Assembly (NCBI GenBank): GCA_945643635.1
Contig: CALZFC010000280.1
Location: forward strand, 77,501 to 141,500
From: Allodiplogaster sudhausi
Lineage: Eukaryota > Nematoda > Chromadorea > Rhabditida > Diplogasteridae
DNA: 64,000 nucleotides
Reading direction: 5' to 3'
This document shows, one piece after another, positions 46,501 through 58,000 of the stretch. The number at the start of each line of letters is the position of its first letter. The stretch's first letter is position 1. Below the pieces are notes generated by a model that was not told the origin of the DNA, made no database searches, and saw only the letters and a program-made list of their open reading frames with translations. The translations under genes and the position numbers were made by a program.

Positions 46501-46697
46501 CGGGAATATTGAAACTCGTCAAACGATACCTGTTGGACGAGGTCCGCCTTGGCATCCACGACAACATTGGCGTGAGCCTCCTCGCTCTCGGCCACGTCGA
46601 CCGAGAGCACCCAAAAGCCGCTGGCCTTGAAGTGCTCCACGAGATTGGCGCCGAGTGCGCCGCGTCCGCCAACCACGAGGACGCGCGATAGCGACAT
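43514..46697 (-). CDS. qdpr: Quinoid dihydropteridine reductase
   Basis: NADH-dependent short-chain dehydrogenase that regenerates tetrahydrobiopterin for the aromatic amino-acid hydroxylases; cytosolic. Exons in transcription order: 46697-46530, 45966-45859, 45500-45378, 44019-43861, 43675-43514; 239 residues, close to the usual ~244, with all exons in phase 0. Motifs: the nucleotide-binding [15 protein letters not shown] near the N-terminus, [19 protein letters not shown], the helix [17 protein letters not shown], the active-site [14 protein letters not shown] (Tyr-x3-Lys), [12 protein letters not shown], and C-terminal HSKWTPLEW and RPPSGTLL. Intron 3 (44020-45377) carries two minisatellites, one abutting the 5' splice site. 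It is divergent from rpl-15, sharing a spacer of about 780 bp. Confidence 0.95.
44097..44850 (+). repeat. 23-bp minisatellite, about 32 copies, two variants
   Basis: Unit TTTTTGGTTGCTGAGA(A/T)... of exactly 23 bp ending in AATAAGGG or AAAAAGGG, so almost every copy is one of two types at a single base. It lies in QDPR intron 3. Because 23 is not a multiple of 3, the array is open in a 69-bp super-period on the minus strand, giving a spurious 266-codon frame. Confidence 0.97.
45250..45377 (-). repeat. Short minisatellite abutting the QDPR exon 3 splice donor
   Basis: Five copies of a 26-30 bp unit containing, on the coding strand, TACGGTAGCACTA followed by an A-rich run. The first copy is the splice donor itself (exon|GTACGGTAGCACTAG). 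Confidence 0.85.
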
Positions 46698-47473
46698 CTC
46701 TAATTATTAATTTCGTAATTAATTTATTATTAGAAAAAGTCTGCGAGTAAAACATCAGTAAAAAATGGACAATTTTGTCTTGATAATTAATGTAGTAATA
46801 ATTATTTAATTAAACGCAATCAAATTCCCGAAAGTGAATTCGAGAGCAAAAAAACAATGTGAAGGAATATAAAAATAAAATGAAAACGCAAGAATTGCAT
46901 GAAACAAAAATGAATTTATATAAACCATCTTTCATGTAACACACTAATGGACAATCATAGAAACTCAGTACTCACAAGCTTATTCTACACATTTGTCTAG
47001 CCTTCATCTGGATAAAGTTATGTACGTGAAATTAAAAAAAAAAAAGTTTAGAAAAAAATTGCTCCGAAATAAGGGTAAAAATGCTTCTGCGCTTATTGTT
47101 AGAACCCTTCGTAAACCTTGGACAAACTACAAATCTTTAAAGTTGGCAAATTGCCAAAATTCAAACATACTACTGTATTCCAGTAGTGATGTGCAGGAGA
47201 TTTGTGCTGTCCGCAAGATTTTCTTCAGAGCTCGCACTATTTTACTTTTGGGCCTAAATCTTTTTAATTTTTTAAATCACCCGGTGACTATGACTTGTTT
47301 ACACATATTTTTGGGGAATTGCAGTAGTTATCTGTGTCCGGGGGTGCTGATTGCTTCTTTCCTTGACTGATTATCAACTTGTTTTGGCGCTTGTCGTTGT
47401 AAAACGCGTTTGTTTTCTCAATAAAATGATATTTTCTTGCCACCATTTTTTTCTTCTCATTTTCCAGCCAAAC
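46698..47473. other. Divergent spacer between QDPR and rpl-15
   Basis: No coding exon recognised. It should hold both promoters, but I see no clear TATA box or known motif. At its right edge TTTTCCAG at 47460-47467 is an acceptor directly before the rpl-15 start codon, as expected for SL trans-splicing. Confidence 0.5.
47460..47467 (+). promoter_or_regulatory. Probable spliced-leader acceptor of rpl-15
   Basis: TTTTCCAG ends 6 nt before the start codon at 47474. A 3' splice site this close to the ATG, without a visible upstream coding exon, is the usual picture of nematode trans-splicing. Confidence 0.65.
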
Positions 47474-49334
47474 ATGGGTGCCTACAAATACATGCAAGAG
47501 CTGTGGCGCAAGAAGCAGTCGGACGTCATGCGTTATCTGCTGCGCGTCCGCTGCTGGCAGTACCGCCAGCTGTCGGCCGTCCATCGCGTCACGCGCCCCA
47601 CGCGCCCCGAGAAGGCGCGCCGCCTCGGCTACCGCGCCAAGCAGGGTTCGGATCACTGGCTTTTCTTGCTCGAATTTAAGCTAACCAAGGTGAAAATTGA
47701 CGTGTTTTCCCGGTCGATAAAGACCACTTCTGGTCATCCAAATAGCGTGAATCTATCCGGCAAGTGGATTCCGCCCGCTTGTCGTTTCCATGCCACGCAA
47801 AAGCATCCTCTGGCTGATGGATTTCGCTAGCACCGTGTGCACTTTTAATCACCGGCGTTTGATAGTAGCCCATCGGACATGTTTCTCTATATTTTTTGCT
47901 TGATTTAAGCCAAGGCTGTTCTCTCAACAAAGTATATAATTGGGATGGCGTTAGAGATACGATGACGTTCTGTTGAGTTTTTGGCTTTATTTGACAAGCA
48001 TTTTATTAGTTTAGCCAAAGATGCGACATTATATTTTCGTGTGAATTAACGGTTGATTGATTTCTCATTCAGGCTACGTCGTCTACCGCGTGCGCATCCG
48101 CCGTGGTGGCCGCAAGCGCCCGGTCACCAAGGGTCAGACCTACGGCAAGCCCAAGACGCACGGCGTCAACGAGCTCAAGTTCAAGCGCAACCAGCAGTCC
48201 GTTGCTGAGGTTGGAGCGCGCAAAATATGTATATGCCGAATTATCAGGGAATTTGTCTATTCTCTGCTCTCGTTCTTCCGCCCGTTTGAGCTACGACTAA
48301 AGCCTCTTTTGGAAATGTAGAATGACAGAAGTTGCATTATTATGACACGGACGGACTAACGCTCCCGTTGTCATCCCTTTTGGCTTGACTTTTTTGATCC
48401 TCCCTTACGGGTAGTTACTTTGAACCCCGAGGTACCGTTAATCAGTGGAAGAAGCTAACATCCTTTCTAAGCGTGAATCTATCCAGTTGGCAGCTTATCA
48501 ACTGCCACTTGTTTCCATGCCACGCAAAAGCATTTTTCGATGGTTTTCGCTAGCACCGTGTGTAAGTGTCACCGGCGTTTGATAGTAGCCCATCGGACAT
48601 TTGTCCATATAAGAACATGTTATGAATCTTAAGAAGCCCACAATTATAATAATAATAATATATATATATATTACTGTAATTTTCGTTGTAGGAGCGTGTT
48701 GGCCGTCGTTGCGGCGCCCTCCGCGTCATGAACTCGTACTGGGTGGGCGAGGACTCGACCTACAAGTTCTTCGAGGTCATCCTCGTCGACCCCGCACACA
48801 AGGTTTGTTGTGGTGATAAAAGGAAACTATTGTAAATGTTGGCAATGTGCCAACATTTGGGAGAAAGTTCACGATAACTATTGCGTCCATCTGCTCTGAG
48901 CGTTTCCCTTCTATATCCGCTCAGTTTCGGGAAGGCGCAGAAAGGAACTCATCGTATTTGATGGATTTCGCTAGCACCGTGTACTGTTGATATTACCGGC
49001 GTTTGATAGTAGACCATCAAAAAAGGAGAAGGCTACTTAGTTGTATGGGGCAGAGGTTTTATGGTAATTTTGATTGTGAATTATGGGGAAGTTTAATATT
49101 AAACAGGTGAAAATTTATTTAAAAAAAAACTGTTTCCAGGCCATCCGCCGCAACCCGGACACTCAATGGATCACGAAGCCGGTGCACAAGCATCGCGAGC
49201 TGCGCGGTCTCACCTCGGCCGGCCGCAGATCCCGCGGTCTCGGCAAGGGACACCACTACTGCCAGACCCGCGGTGGCTCCTACGCCAAGAACTGGCTGCG
49301 CAAGAACACCAAGATCTTCCGTCGCAAGCGTTAA
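47474..49334 (+). CDS. rpl-15: 60S ribosomal protein L15 (eL15)
   Basis: Exons 47474-47645, 48073-48209, 48692-48802 and 49140-49334 give exactly 204 residues, the normal eL15 length, and all phases close. It begins [20 protein letters not shown] and includes [58 protein letters not shown], a VILVDPAHK segment, then the basic C-terminus ([21 protein letters not shown]). It is a structural component of the large ribosomal subunit. GC-rich codon use fits high expression. All three introns hold snoRNA-like sequences. RhoGDI starts 275 bp after its stop, which could mean a two-gene operon. Confidence 0.98.
47744..47882 (+). ncRNA. Intronic H/ACA snoRNA candidate, copy 1
   Basis: In rpl-15 intron 1. 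The 5' hairpin is closed by GCGTG (47745-47749) and CACGC (47794-47798). A hinge AAAAGCA (47799-47805) contains a box H match (AAAGCA = ANANNA). The 3' hairpin is closed by GATGG (47816-47820) and CCATC (47870-47874). ACA lies at 47877-47879, three nt before the inferred end. The length of about 139 nt is typical. The target uridine was not determined. Confidence 0.75.
48470..48602 (+). ncRNA. Intronic H/ACA snoRNA candidate, copy 2
   Basis: In rpl-15 intron 2. Same architecture as copy 1: GCGTG (48471-48475) with CACGC (48521-48525), AAAAGCA hinge, GATGG (48539-48543) with CCATC (48590-48594), ACA at 48597-48599. The pairing arms are conserved while loop sequences differ (for example CAGTTGGCAGCTTATCAACTG in the 5' hairpin), which supports selection on structure. 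Confidence 0.75.
48900..49026 (+). ncRNA. Intronic H/ACA-like element, copy 3 (altered 5' half)
   Basis: In rpl-15 intron 3. The 3' half matches copies 1 and 2 (GATGGATTTCGCTAGCACCG...CCGGCGTTTGATAGTAG..CCATC, 48960-49018). The 5' half is unrelated in sequence but can form its own stem (GCGTTTCCC with GGGAAGGCGC) before a box-H-like AAAGGA. The ACA box is replaced by an A run, so it may be inactive. Confidence 0.5.
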
Positions 49335-49609
49335 ACTCATCCAATCTCGGTTGCTGCCGGCAGTCCATTCCATCCGCGGCTGCTCATGTGTCTCTTGCTC
49401 TTTGCCCCGAGCACTCACATCTCTCTATTGTTCTCTGTTGTTGTGTGTTTGTTGCGAGAATAAGAGAAGTTTCTCTAATAAGTTGATTTGCTTGAAGTAC
49501 ATGAAAGATTGAATGTGAATAAGGTTAATTGGCCATGAATTGAGCTATCTTGAGAAAGGAGGAAAGAACACGGAGAAGAATGAATGATGAGGCAGGTGAG
49601 AGAGTGAAG

Positions 49610-51382
49610 ATGTCGGCAACGGATGTCACCATCTTGGAAGATCCTCAGGATGAGCAGTACAAACTGCCTGAGAAGAAGTCTGTCATGGAGATATTGAGGT
49701 GCTCTTTTGTTTCTCAATTGATAAAAGACAAGTTGTCGCTATCATTAATTGGCATATGTTTTTTTTTGATTTATTATGAATTCTATTATTTAGCGCGGAT
49801 TCTGGAGATGAAGCACTCGCACGCTACAAGGAGACGCTGCTTGGCGCGGCCGCAGCTCCCACTTCTGGTTAGTGGGAAAACATAAGAAGATGGGGTCGTT
49901 TTGGCAGGTAAATCAAAGGGATTCATTGATTTAACTCTTTCTATTGGCGTAATAAGTGGAAAAGAAAAAAAAGATTGCTTCATGAAAGTGATGTTTTTTA
50001 ACAAAAAAAAAGTTCAGTTAAAATGGCATTTAGTTTCCCGTTTTATTGGCGATTTAAAAGAGTAATAAAAAAGTATTTTGTAGGCGACGGCGCCCCATTC
50101 ATCTTCGACAGCGGGGACGAGCGCGTCGTGGTGCCGATGAAGCTGGAGCTACTCGTTGACGGCGCAGTCCGCGACGAGATTGATCTCACCAAGGTTTGGA
50201 TTGGGGCTGGGTTTTGGGTTGGGGTTGGGGCGTTGAAGAGTCATAGGCAGATACAAGTGGAGAATATTGATGAGGGGAGATAAGGGAGTTTTTTTGGAAG
50301 AGTTGTTATTGTTATTATTATTGGCTATTGCATCATCCAACTATAATTATGGAGATAGGCGAGTAGGGCATATGGAAGTGAACATGGAACAAAAATTTTA
50401 TCCAAGGATGTGCGAGAAGAAATGATGCGGAAGAACACTGCCGGGAAACTCGTGTAGTCTTTAACTTTGACTTGGCCTTAACAAAGTATTTCGAGAATGA
50501 ACTTCTCTTTCAACAGCTCGGCGGCAGCGGTGGCGACGAGCTGAGTCTTCGTCTGAAGGAAGGCGCGACCTATCAGCTTCGCCTCTCCTTCTACGTCCAA
50601 CGCGAGATTGTCAGCGGACTCAAGTACGGTAGTTTGTTGTATTCCCCACATGGAATACTGTACTATTGAGCAATGAGCGGATGCTAAGCATGTTATTTGG
50701 CCAGCAAATTTCGAATGATTTTATGTGGAAAGGGCTTTATATTCGATGCTTTTAGACTTGTAAAAAATAAAAAGCATTGCTTTTAGCTTTAGGGTAAAAA
50801 TAAATATTAATATAAAAAAAAGATTAATTAAATAAATAAAAAATATATATTTTTGAGGTACATCTACAAGGTGAGCCGCAAGGGCATTCCGGTGGAGTCG
50901 GACCGCTGCATGCTCGGGTCGTACCCGCCTCGCCCCGCTCTCCAGCACTACTCCACCCCCGCGGACACGGCACCAAGTGGCATGATCGGCAGGGGAAAGT
51001 GGGGTTTTTTTAAATAAATAATTAATTAATTAATTAATTAATTAGTACCCAACTAATTGGCCTCCCAACTCTCAAAAGCCGTTCATACTACCCTCACTGA
51101 AAGATATAGCCATCTACAGCCAAGAAGACGTGGATTTCAAGCCCGAATGGAAAAAAAATCGGGAAGATTCGAGATTTATAGCGCCCGGAAAGTGGATCTA
51201 TACCCTGTAAGCCCCCTTTCATGCCATGCAAAAATACTGTGTAACCGATTTCGCTAGCAAGGTGAGCAAGTATCGACCAAGGTTTTTCATTCAGGTACAA
51301 GGTGAAGTCTCGTCTGGTGGATGACGATAAGCAAGAGTTTCTCGCGTGGACTTGGCATCTCGAGGTGGTCAAGGAGTGGTGA
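49610..51382 (+). CDS. rhi-1: Rho GDP-dissociation inhibitor
   Basis: Cytosolic chaperone that extracts prenylated Rho GTPases from membranes and blocks nucleotide exchange. Exons 49610-49698, 49794-49867, 50084-50193, 50517-50623, 50858-50998, 51295-51382; 202 residues with all phases closing. The N-terminal regulatory arm has DEQYKLPEKKSVMEIL and DEALARYKETLLG. The immunoglobulin-like prenyl pocket has KEGATYQLRLSFYV, the hallmark REIVSGLKYIYKV, KGIPVE and MLGSYPPR, and ends KSRLVDDDKQEFLAWTWHLE and VVKEW. An in-frame ATG at 49580 would add 10 residues. The exon 4 donor is GTACGGTAG. Intron 5 holds a degenerate relative of the rpl-15 snoRNAs. Confidence 0.95.
51185..51275 (+). ncRNA. Degenerate relative of the rpl-15 intronic snoRNA
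   Basis: In RhoGDI intron 5. Matches in order to copy 1: GTGGATCTATACC, TTTCATGCCATGCAAAA and GATTTCGCTAGCAAGGTG. The closing stems are not preserved and no ACA is evident, so this is probably a decayed copy. Confidence 0.4.
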
Positions 51383-52393
51383 AGATGATGAATCCTGCTC
51401 CCACCTCCCTCCCCACTCCCTTGATTCTTTTGCTAGAAGAGTTAGACCACTTTTTCTAGAAGGCTTTTAGACCCCTTTGCTAGAACACCTTAGACCCCTT
51501 CCTCATATCTGCTAAACTTGTTCATATCATTTATTATTCTTTTGTGATACATCATCCTCTTTGAATATCACAAACAGCTTATTGGAGTCAGCATACTGTA
51601 AATGATTCATATTTATAGGGAGTGGTTACTGTAGATATTATTTTGCTTGACGAGTACGTGAGCTGCTCTAGCTGATTTATGGTTGTGATATCACACATGT
51701 TTCATGGTGCTTTTGCCCCGAATCTCAACGCAAAATCCGGTCCACATATCCACCACGCACTTCTTCGTGCATATGAGAAATTCTTTGCGATACTGGTTCA
51801 CGACAGTAGGGTTGCTTTAATGTTTTATACCTATGGCTTTATAAAATATTCATTCTGTTACTGTTCCTTTTGAGTTTTAGCAGAGTTGACTGTGTTTTGC
51901 TCTGGTTACTCTCCAGGAAGTATTCGCGGGACTGTTAAGAAGTACTGATGATTTGATTACCGAAGAGTCGCATTGAAGAGCAGGGAAAGTCGGCCATTTA
52001 TGGAAGGAGCGTGAAAGGGTTCTTTCATGGTATGCTTGGGTAATATCATTATTGTGATGATCTAGCCTAGATGTAGAAAAAAGGATTGCGCTTTAATTGA
52101 TGCTATTAGGTGTGCTGAATTAGATGCTAAAGGTGTAGTTATGGATTCTTGAAGGACCACCTTCAGTTGTTTGGGTGTGGCCTTGGGCCGGAGGAGAATA
52201 TTGTAATTATATAGTTGTAACTGCTAGAAGGTCAGCACTGTCATGGATAGCTTAGATTGGTTCGGTAGGATGGAATTCTTTCTGTGGCGAACGACTATAC
52301 GGGAAGATGGTACTTATGGTGACAACAGCTGAAATGTGACTACTGTAAAGGTTACGGTAGATTGTAAGCTCTTGATTCTGTAATGATAGGTGG
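51383..52393. other. Spacer between RhoGDI and the BolA gene
   Basis: Begins with short repeats containing TTAGACCCCTT (51440-51500). No coding exon recognised. It is long enough for an independent promoter of the BolA gene. Confidence 0.5.
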
Positions 52394-53467
52394 ATGCGCC
52401 TGATTTCTGGTGTCCGGAGCGCATTACGCATGATGTCATCGGTTGCCGAAGCGACGGCGTCTGAAGGACCAGTGGGAGCGACCATTAGGCAGAAGCTTAG
52501 CGAGGCTTTCAAGGTTGGAATCAGATGGAATCAACAGATATCCATTGAGTTTAATGGATAATGTAGTCATTATGTAGTTGTTAAGAAAATATTTTTAGCA
52601 AAAAGATAAAATAGAATTAGAAAATGCTTGTTAGAGTTTGTATTAGGGATCTCCTGGGACTTATACCGTTATTGCATGAATATCTTATCGACTCTGTTTT
52701 AGCTTTCGCTCTTCTCACAATCAGGAAGATATATTGAAAAAAATGAGAAAAAAAAGAAAAATGGTTGCGGGATATTCTATTTAAAAGTGAAGGTGCTTTA
52801 ACGAACAAAAAAAACCATCTTTATATATATGACATTCCAAAGTATTTGCAGCCGCACTATCTAAATGTTGTCTGCGAGAGCCAGTTCCACAATGTGCCCA
52901 AGGGAGCAGAGAAGCACTTCCTCGTGCAGATTGTTTCTGACGAGTTTGAAGGAAAGACAGTGCTACAGGTTGGATGAGTAGAGTGAGAGTGAGTGAGAGA
53001 GAGAGAGAGACAGAAATCAGACTGAGAGAAAAAAGAAAAAGAATAGAGAGATAGATATATAGAGAAATCCCACTGACAATGAGTGAGACGATTTGCGAGA
53101 AAATCACCAGGAATGTGAAGCCTTGGATCCGGTCCTCGTTGATTTTCTCGCCAATCGCTTCATATTCTCTCTTTCTCTTTCTCTCTCTCTCTCTCTCACT
53201 TTCTCTGTCTCTCTCTCTGTCTCTCTCTTTCGCTCTCTCCCTCGTTCTCTGTCTGTCTATCACTCTCTCTCTCCGTCTCTCTCTCTCTCTCTCCCCGATA
53301 TACTTTTCTGTCTGACTTTGCAGCGGCATCGCCTGGTGAACGAGTGCCTGGCGCACGAGCTCGCAAATGGCGTCCATGCTCTTCGCATAGACGCAATTCC
53401 GACGTCCAAGTACGAAGGGCAGCAGGCAGCAGAAGCACCCAAATGCCTCGGGGGAGCCAAGAGATGA
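52394..53467 (+). CDS. BolA-family protein (BOLA1-like)
   Basis: BolA proteins pair with monothiol glutaredoxins in iron-sulfur cluster handling; BOLA1 is mitochondrial. Exons 52394-52513, 52852-52968, 53324-53467; 126 residues, all phase 0. The N-terminus (MRLISGVRSALRMM) is basic and amphipathic, a plausible mitochondrial presequence. The core is GATIRQKLSEAF, then VVCESQFHNVPKGAEKHFLV, SDEFEGKTVLQ and RHRLVNECLAHEL, with the conserved His of the RHR motif, and VHALRI. A short Ala/Gly/Lys tail follows. Intron 2 has a GA tract just after its donor and a CT tract just before its acceptor. Confidence 0.93.
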
Positions 53468-55003
53468 GAAGAGATGACGTCATTATATTTGAATTTTGGG
53501 TCCCAGAACGACTTCCCTTCCCCCCCCCCCCCTTCAAGAAGACGTATTAATGAGTGAACTATCATCTATATCCGTCTTTTGAGAACCAGAATTGCCCCTT
53601 CCCTTTCCTTCTTTAGAGGACTTCACCTCATGTGAACGATTAAAATGTACATTTCTAGTAATTTCATATAGGAAGTTGTTGGCAGCAATTAAGAGAAAGA
53701 GCGAATAAAATGTTTGTTTTTGTCTTCTTCTCTGATTTGTTGCAATTTTTCATCGCCTTTAACATGTTGCTGGCATGCGTGGTTCGGATTAATTTTGTTT
53801 ATGATTTAAATGTGTGATTCATGAAGAATAACTGATATAAATAGATAAAGAAGAGTATTTGAGCGAGGAAGAATTATGTATATGCGAGTGCACGGCCGTT
53901 GTTGTACTTTGTAGTCTGGCATTCAAGTCGGCACGGGGGGTATCCATGTTCGTTATGGTGAACGAGTGTAGTTGTGAATTAGATTGGTCGAAGTTTTCGC
54001 CGAGATTTACCAGATCGCAATTTGGAGTGGGACTTAAAAATCATTAGAGCTAAGGTGAACCTGCTGGCAAATTGCCAGTTGCTCGAATATAAGCAAATAT
54101 TACGGTAACTTTTGGAGGGAGTTTAAATCACTTCGATCGATGCATTTGGAGGCGAGCTGATGCTGTGCCTTGCCGCGACGCATGAAACGGGCGCAACGCG
54201 GAAAAGTACGGTATTTGCTGTGTCAAATTTCCGGAATTGTTTAAGGGCGGGTACCCCCCGTGAGTCGGGGATGAGAGTAGAGCATTGCGAAATTCCCCGA
54301 ACATTCGCGAACACTGCTTCTTCTCGCGAGGCTGTGGTGGAGTTTGCGTGCTTTACGTCATCATTTTTCAGTTTTCATCCCGGTCTTGCGACTTTCGGTT
54401 GCATTGCGAAAGCTAATGAGGCGAGGAAGTGGTCGGGCGGAGAGTGTTAAGATTGTTATTAGTATTAGCTGATCGCGGAACGGTAGGTCGGTTTGCTGCT
54501 GTGATCTCTTGCCTTTTTGATTTTGGAATGGAAATGGACGTTTAGATATCTAAAAACAGTTTTAAAGTTAAGTGGTCTCATTTGGTTTTCGTCTTGTTGT
54601 TTCCTTTCCGCGTTTCATGCCTGGCAGTCGCTTTCTAAAATCGTGAGTGCTTGTTACTGATTTCTTTTGATGGAAGCCTAGTAGGGTTAGTTGCGACTGA
54701 ATTTACATATTGACATATCATTGAGCTTCTTATTTTTATCTGTGGATTTTAATTAGGATTCCCATGATGAAATGCAGAAGTTGCGTCTTTTTCTATCATT
54801 TTGTAGTGTACGCGTGAAGTAATATCTAGTAGTACTTAACTTTTTCGCTTGCATTCTTTTCTTTCCATCTGAAGCCACCGCTCAAAATGCAAGTCGCCGT
54901 TGTTGCTTTCTTTCTCTGAATCTTCTTCTTCTTCGTCTTCTTTCATCCAACTTACTTTATTCCCTGTGTCTCTGTCTTGCAGAAAGAGACTTTAGCATCA
55001 AAG
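53468..55003. other. Intergenic region upstream of the GHITM gene
   Basis: Mixed sequence with a C run at 53520-53532; several open frames lack splice or family support. CTTGCAG at 54976-54982, 21 nt before the next ATG, is a likely trans-splice acceptor. Confidence 0.5.
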
Positions 55004-58000
55004 ATGCTCTCGCGCCTCGCAGTCCAGAACTGCCGCGGCTTCACGAACACTGCTGCACGAGCCGCTCGCTTCGGTGGCCCCTCCACGAGTGGCAGCGGTG
55101 CCAGCGGATTTGGCTCCCGATTCGCACAGCAGACCGTCAGTAAAATAATAAATAGCTCCTTTTATTCTTTTTTTTAAATCAATATTATCTTTATTCATTT
55201 TAAAGCTCTATTTTTCTTTTTAAATATATTTTTGATGTTATTTTCCAGTGTTTGGCCTGAAAATCTAACGGAAACAGCTAGATTTAAAAGCTAGTGTAAT
55301 GATTGGAATATCGGATTACTCTTGAAATAGGGGGTTAATCGCAAGAATGGCCATTTTCCAGGGATTCAACCTTCGCTCTCAAGCCGGCCCCACGCTGAAG
55401 GAGCGCCTCCTTGGACCGACGACTGGAAAGCGTACGTGATGAAATGGCTCGGGAAAATACCATTGCGAAATGTTCCATACTTTGAACTCAATGGTTTTTG
55501 TGGAAGTACTCTTGTGCATTACGCAATTTGTTTTTAATTAGTGATTTGATTAAAGTTCCCGGAGTCTTGGTCAAACAGATTTTTTTGTTAAGTAATCTTT
55601 TTTGTTTCCAATTCCAGAGCGCATTCTAGACTTTTGTAGTCTCAAAAAGTGGTAAATGAAAATGGATAAAATAAAATTGAATGATTGCAACACTTTAAGC
55701 GTACATCTACGGGACGTACGCACTGGCAGGCGCTTCTCTCTTCGGCATTGGCTCCCTTGTCTACTACGGTGCGGGCATGTCCAAGGAGAGCAGCATTCTC
55801 CGCGACTCTGCGTTAGTAGAGTAATAGTACTCTTTTAGGGCTAAATGGGAGAGAAGAAACGTATTATACTCTTACGAATGAATGTAAAAAAAGAAACTTA
55901 CATACAGTAATCCCCGAACATCAACGAGATTTGCTTGTTCGAAAAGTGTGTTTTCTTCCCGAAGAATTGACATGATTGGAAAGAAAGGAGTGCAGCAATG
56001 TTGTATATATCTTTTTCTCTGTTTAAAAGACTAATTTCTTATTTGAGAAGATACCCTTATTTGTCATTAAAAAGAAACATTTGTTTCGAAAAGTGTGTTT
56101 TCTTCCCGAAGAATTGACATGATTGGAAAGAAAGGAGTGCAGCAATGTTGTATATATCTTTTTCTCTGTTTAAAAGACTAATTTCTTATTTGAGAAGATA
56201 CCCTTATTTGTCATTAAAAAGAAACATTTCAGGATCTGGCCGTCGTACGTGCGCGAGCGTCTGTCTTCGACGTACTCGTACCTGGCCGCGTCACTCGGAG
56301 TCACGGCAGCATCCGGAGTCGCCGCCTCCAGGTCGCCCACCATCATGCGACTCACTTCGGGTGGAGGACTCATGGTTGGAGAGAGAGCGCGAGAGAGAGA
56401 GAGAGGAGAATGACGGAGGGGGAGAGAGAGGAGAATGACGGAGAGGAGGGGAGAGTGATGGAGTGAAAGAGAGGGCGGAGAGGAGATAGTGAGAAAGAAG
56501 AGAGATGGCAGAGAGAGAGAGAGAGCGATTTTTTTCGATTATTCTTATTATGAGTATCTTCAAGAATCTTTTGGTGGGAATCTAGATCCGAGCCTTTTAT
56601 AAGTTCATATTCAAAGGTACACTACTTTTCCTTTCCTTGAGGCCTTCGCCGTGACTCTCGGCGCCATCATCGCGACTGGCTACGTCGCACGCGCCATCGA
56701 CTATGACAACACGCTGCTCAAGGTGGGTGGAGGAGGGAGGGAAAGGGGCAGCTATCCTTACTATTCACTGTTTATATTAGTTGACAGGCTGGCATTATAC
56801 GGTGGTGTCTTCATGGCGAAGAGGCTTGACGCCAAAGCCAAATGCATGAAGAATTAATTGAATATAGAACGAAATACGACAGCAGTTGATATTCTCACTT
56901 TATCTGCTCGCGTAAAAATATGTTGATTGAATATACAATTGCGAGTGGAAATGGTAGCTGCTTGCAAGAGTAGAGACTGAAGTGTGGTGCTGTGGAGTTG
57001 AAGAAGTGAGTCTGTGGAGTTGAAGAATGTGGTTACCGTAGAGTTGTAGAATGTGGTTATTGTAGAGTTAATTGTGGGGTACTGTAGACTTGAGAGAACC
57101 TCATCCCTTCCTTCTCTTTCCAGCACTCTGCTTGGCTGGTGCACGCGGCAACGATGGGCGCCGTCCTCGCGCCCCTCTGCATGCTCGGCGGGCCGATCCT
57201 CATGAGGGCCGCATGGTACACGGCCGGAGTCGTCGCGGGTACGGTAGCTTTGAGCCATGATATAGCCAAGTGTGGGCTATCAATGAATCCTTTCGTAGAT
57301 CAGATTTGGAGGAGATTGTTTGTTCATCAATTTAGATGATTAGGTTTTTTAGTTTTAGAAAGATAAATGCTTTAAAAAGATAAATGTTTAAAAAACAATA
57401 ATTTAAAATTTGTTTTTAAAGCTGAGATGTTTTAAGGCCTCTCCAGCGTGGCGATCACGGCGCCGTCCGAGAAGTTCCTCTACATGGGAGGGCCTCTTGC
57501 CATGGGATTCGGAGTCGTCTTCGTGGCAAACATTGCCGGCCTCTTCTTCCATCCTGGCACGGCACTTGGAGCAGGTGAGAGAGAGGGAGAGAGAGATGAG
57601 ATAGTGAAAGAGTAGAGTGAGGGACAGAGCAGAGAAAGAGCGAGAGAAAGTCTGGCAGGAGATAGAGAGAGGAAAAAGAGAGAGTAAAGCGGGAAAGAGA
57701 GAGATAGGGAGAGAGCGAGCGAGGGGGAGTAAGAGAGAGATATCAGAGAGAGAGAGAGAGAGAGGAGTACGGATGAGAGAAAGAGAAATGAGGAAAAGAA
57801 ACAGAGCGGAGAAGGTGAGAGAGCGAAGGGGAAGTAATAGAAGAGGTGAGAAAGAGAGCGAGGAGGAGTGGAGAGAGATCAGAGACTGAGAGAGAGAGAG
57901 AGAGAGAGAGAGGACGAAGGAAAGTGAAGACAGGCGGAAAGTAGAGAGGGGAGAAAATCGTGTGAGGGCGAAGTTCTTAGTTCTAATTCTTCCTAGTTGC

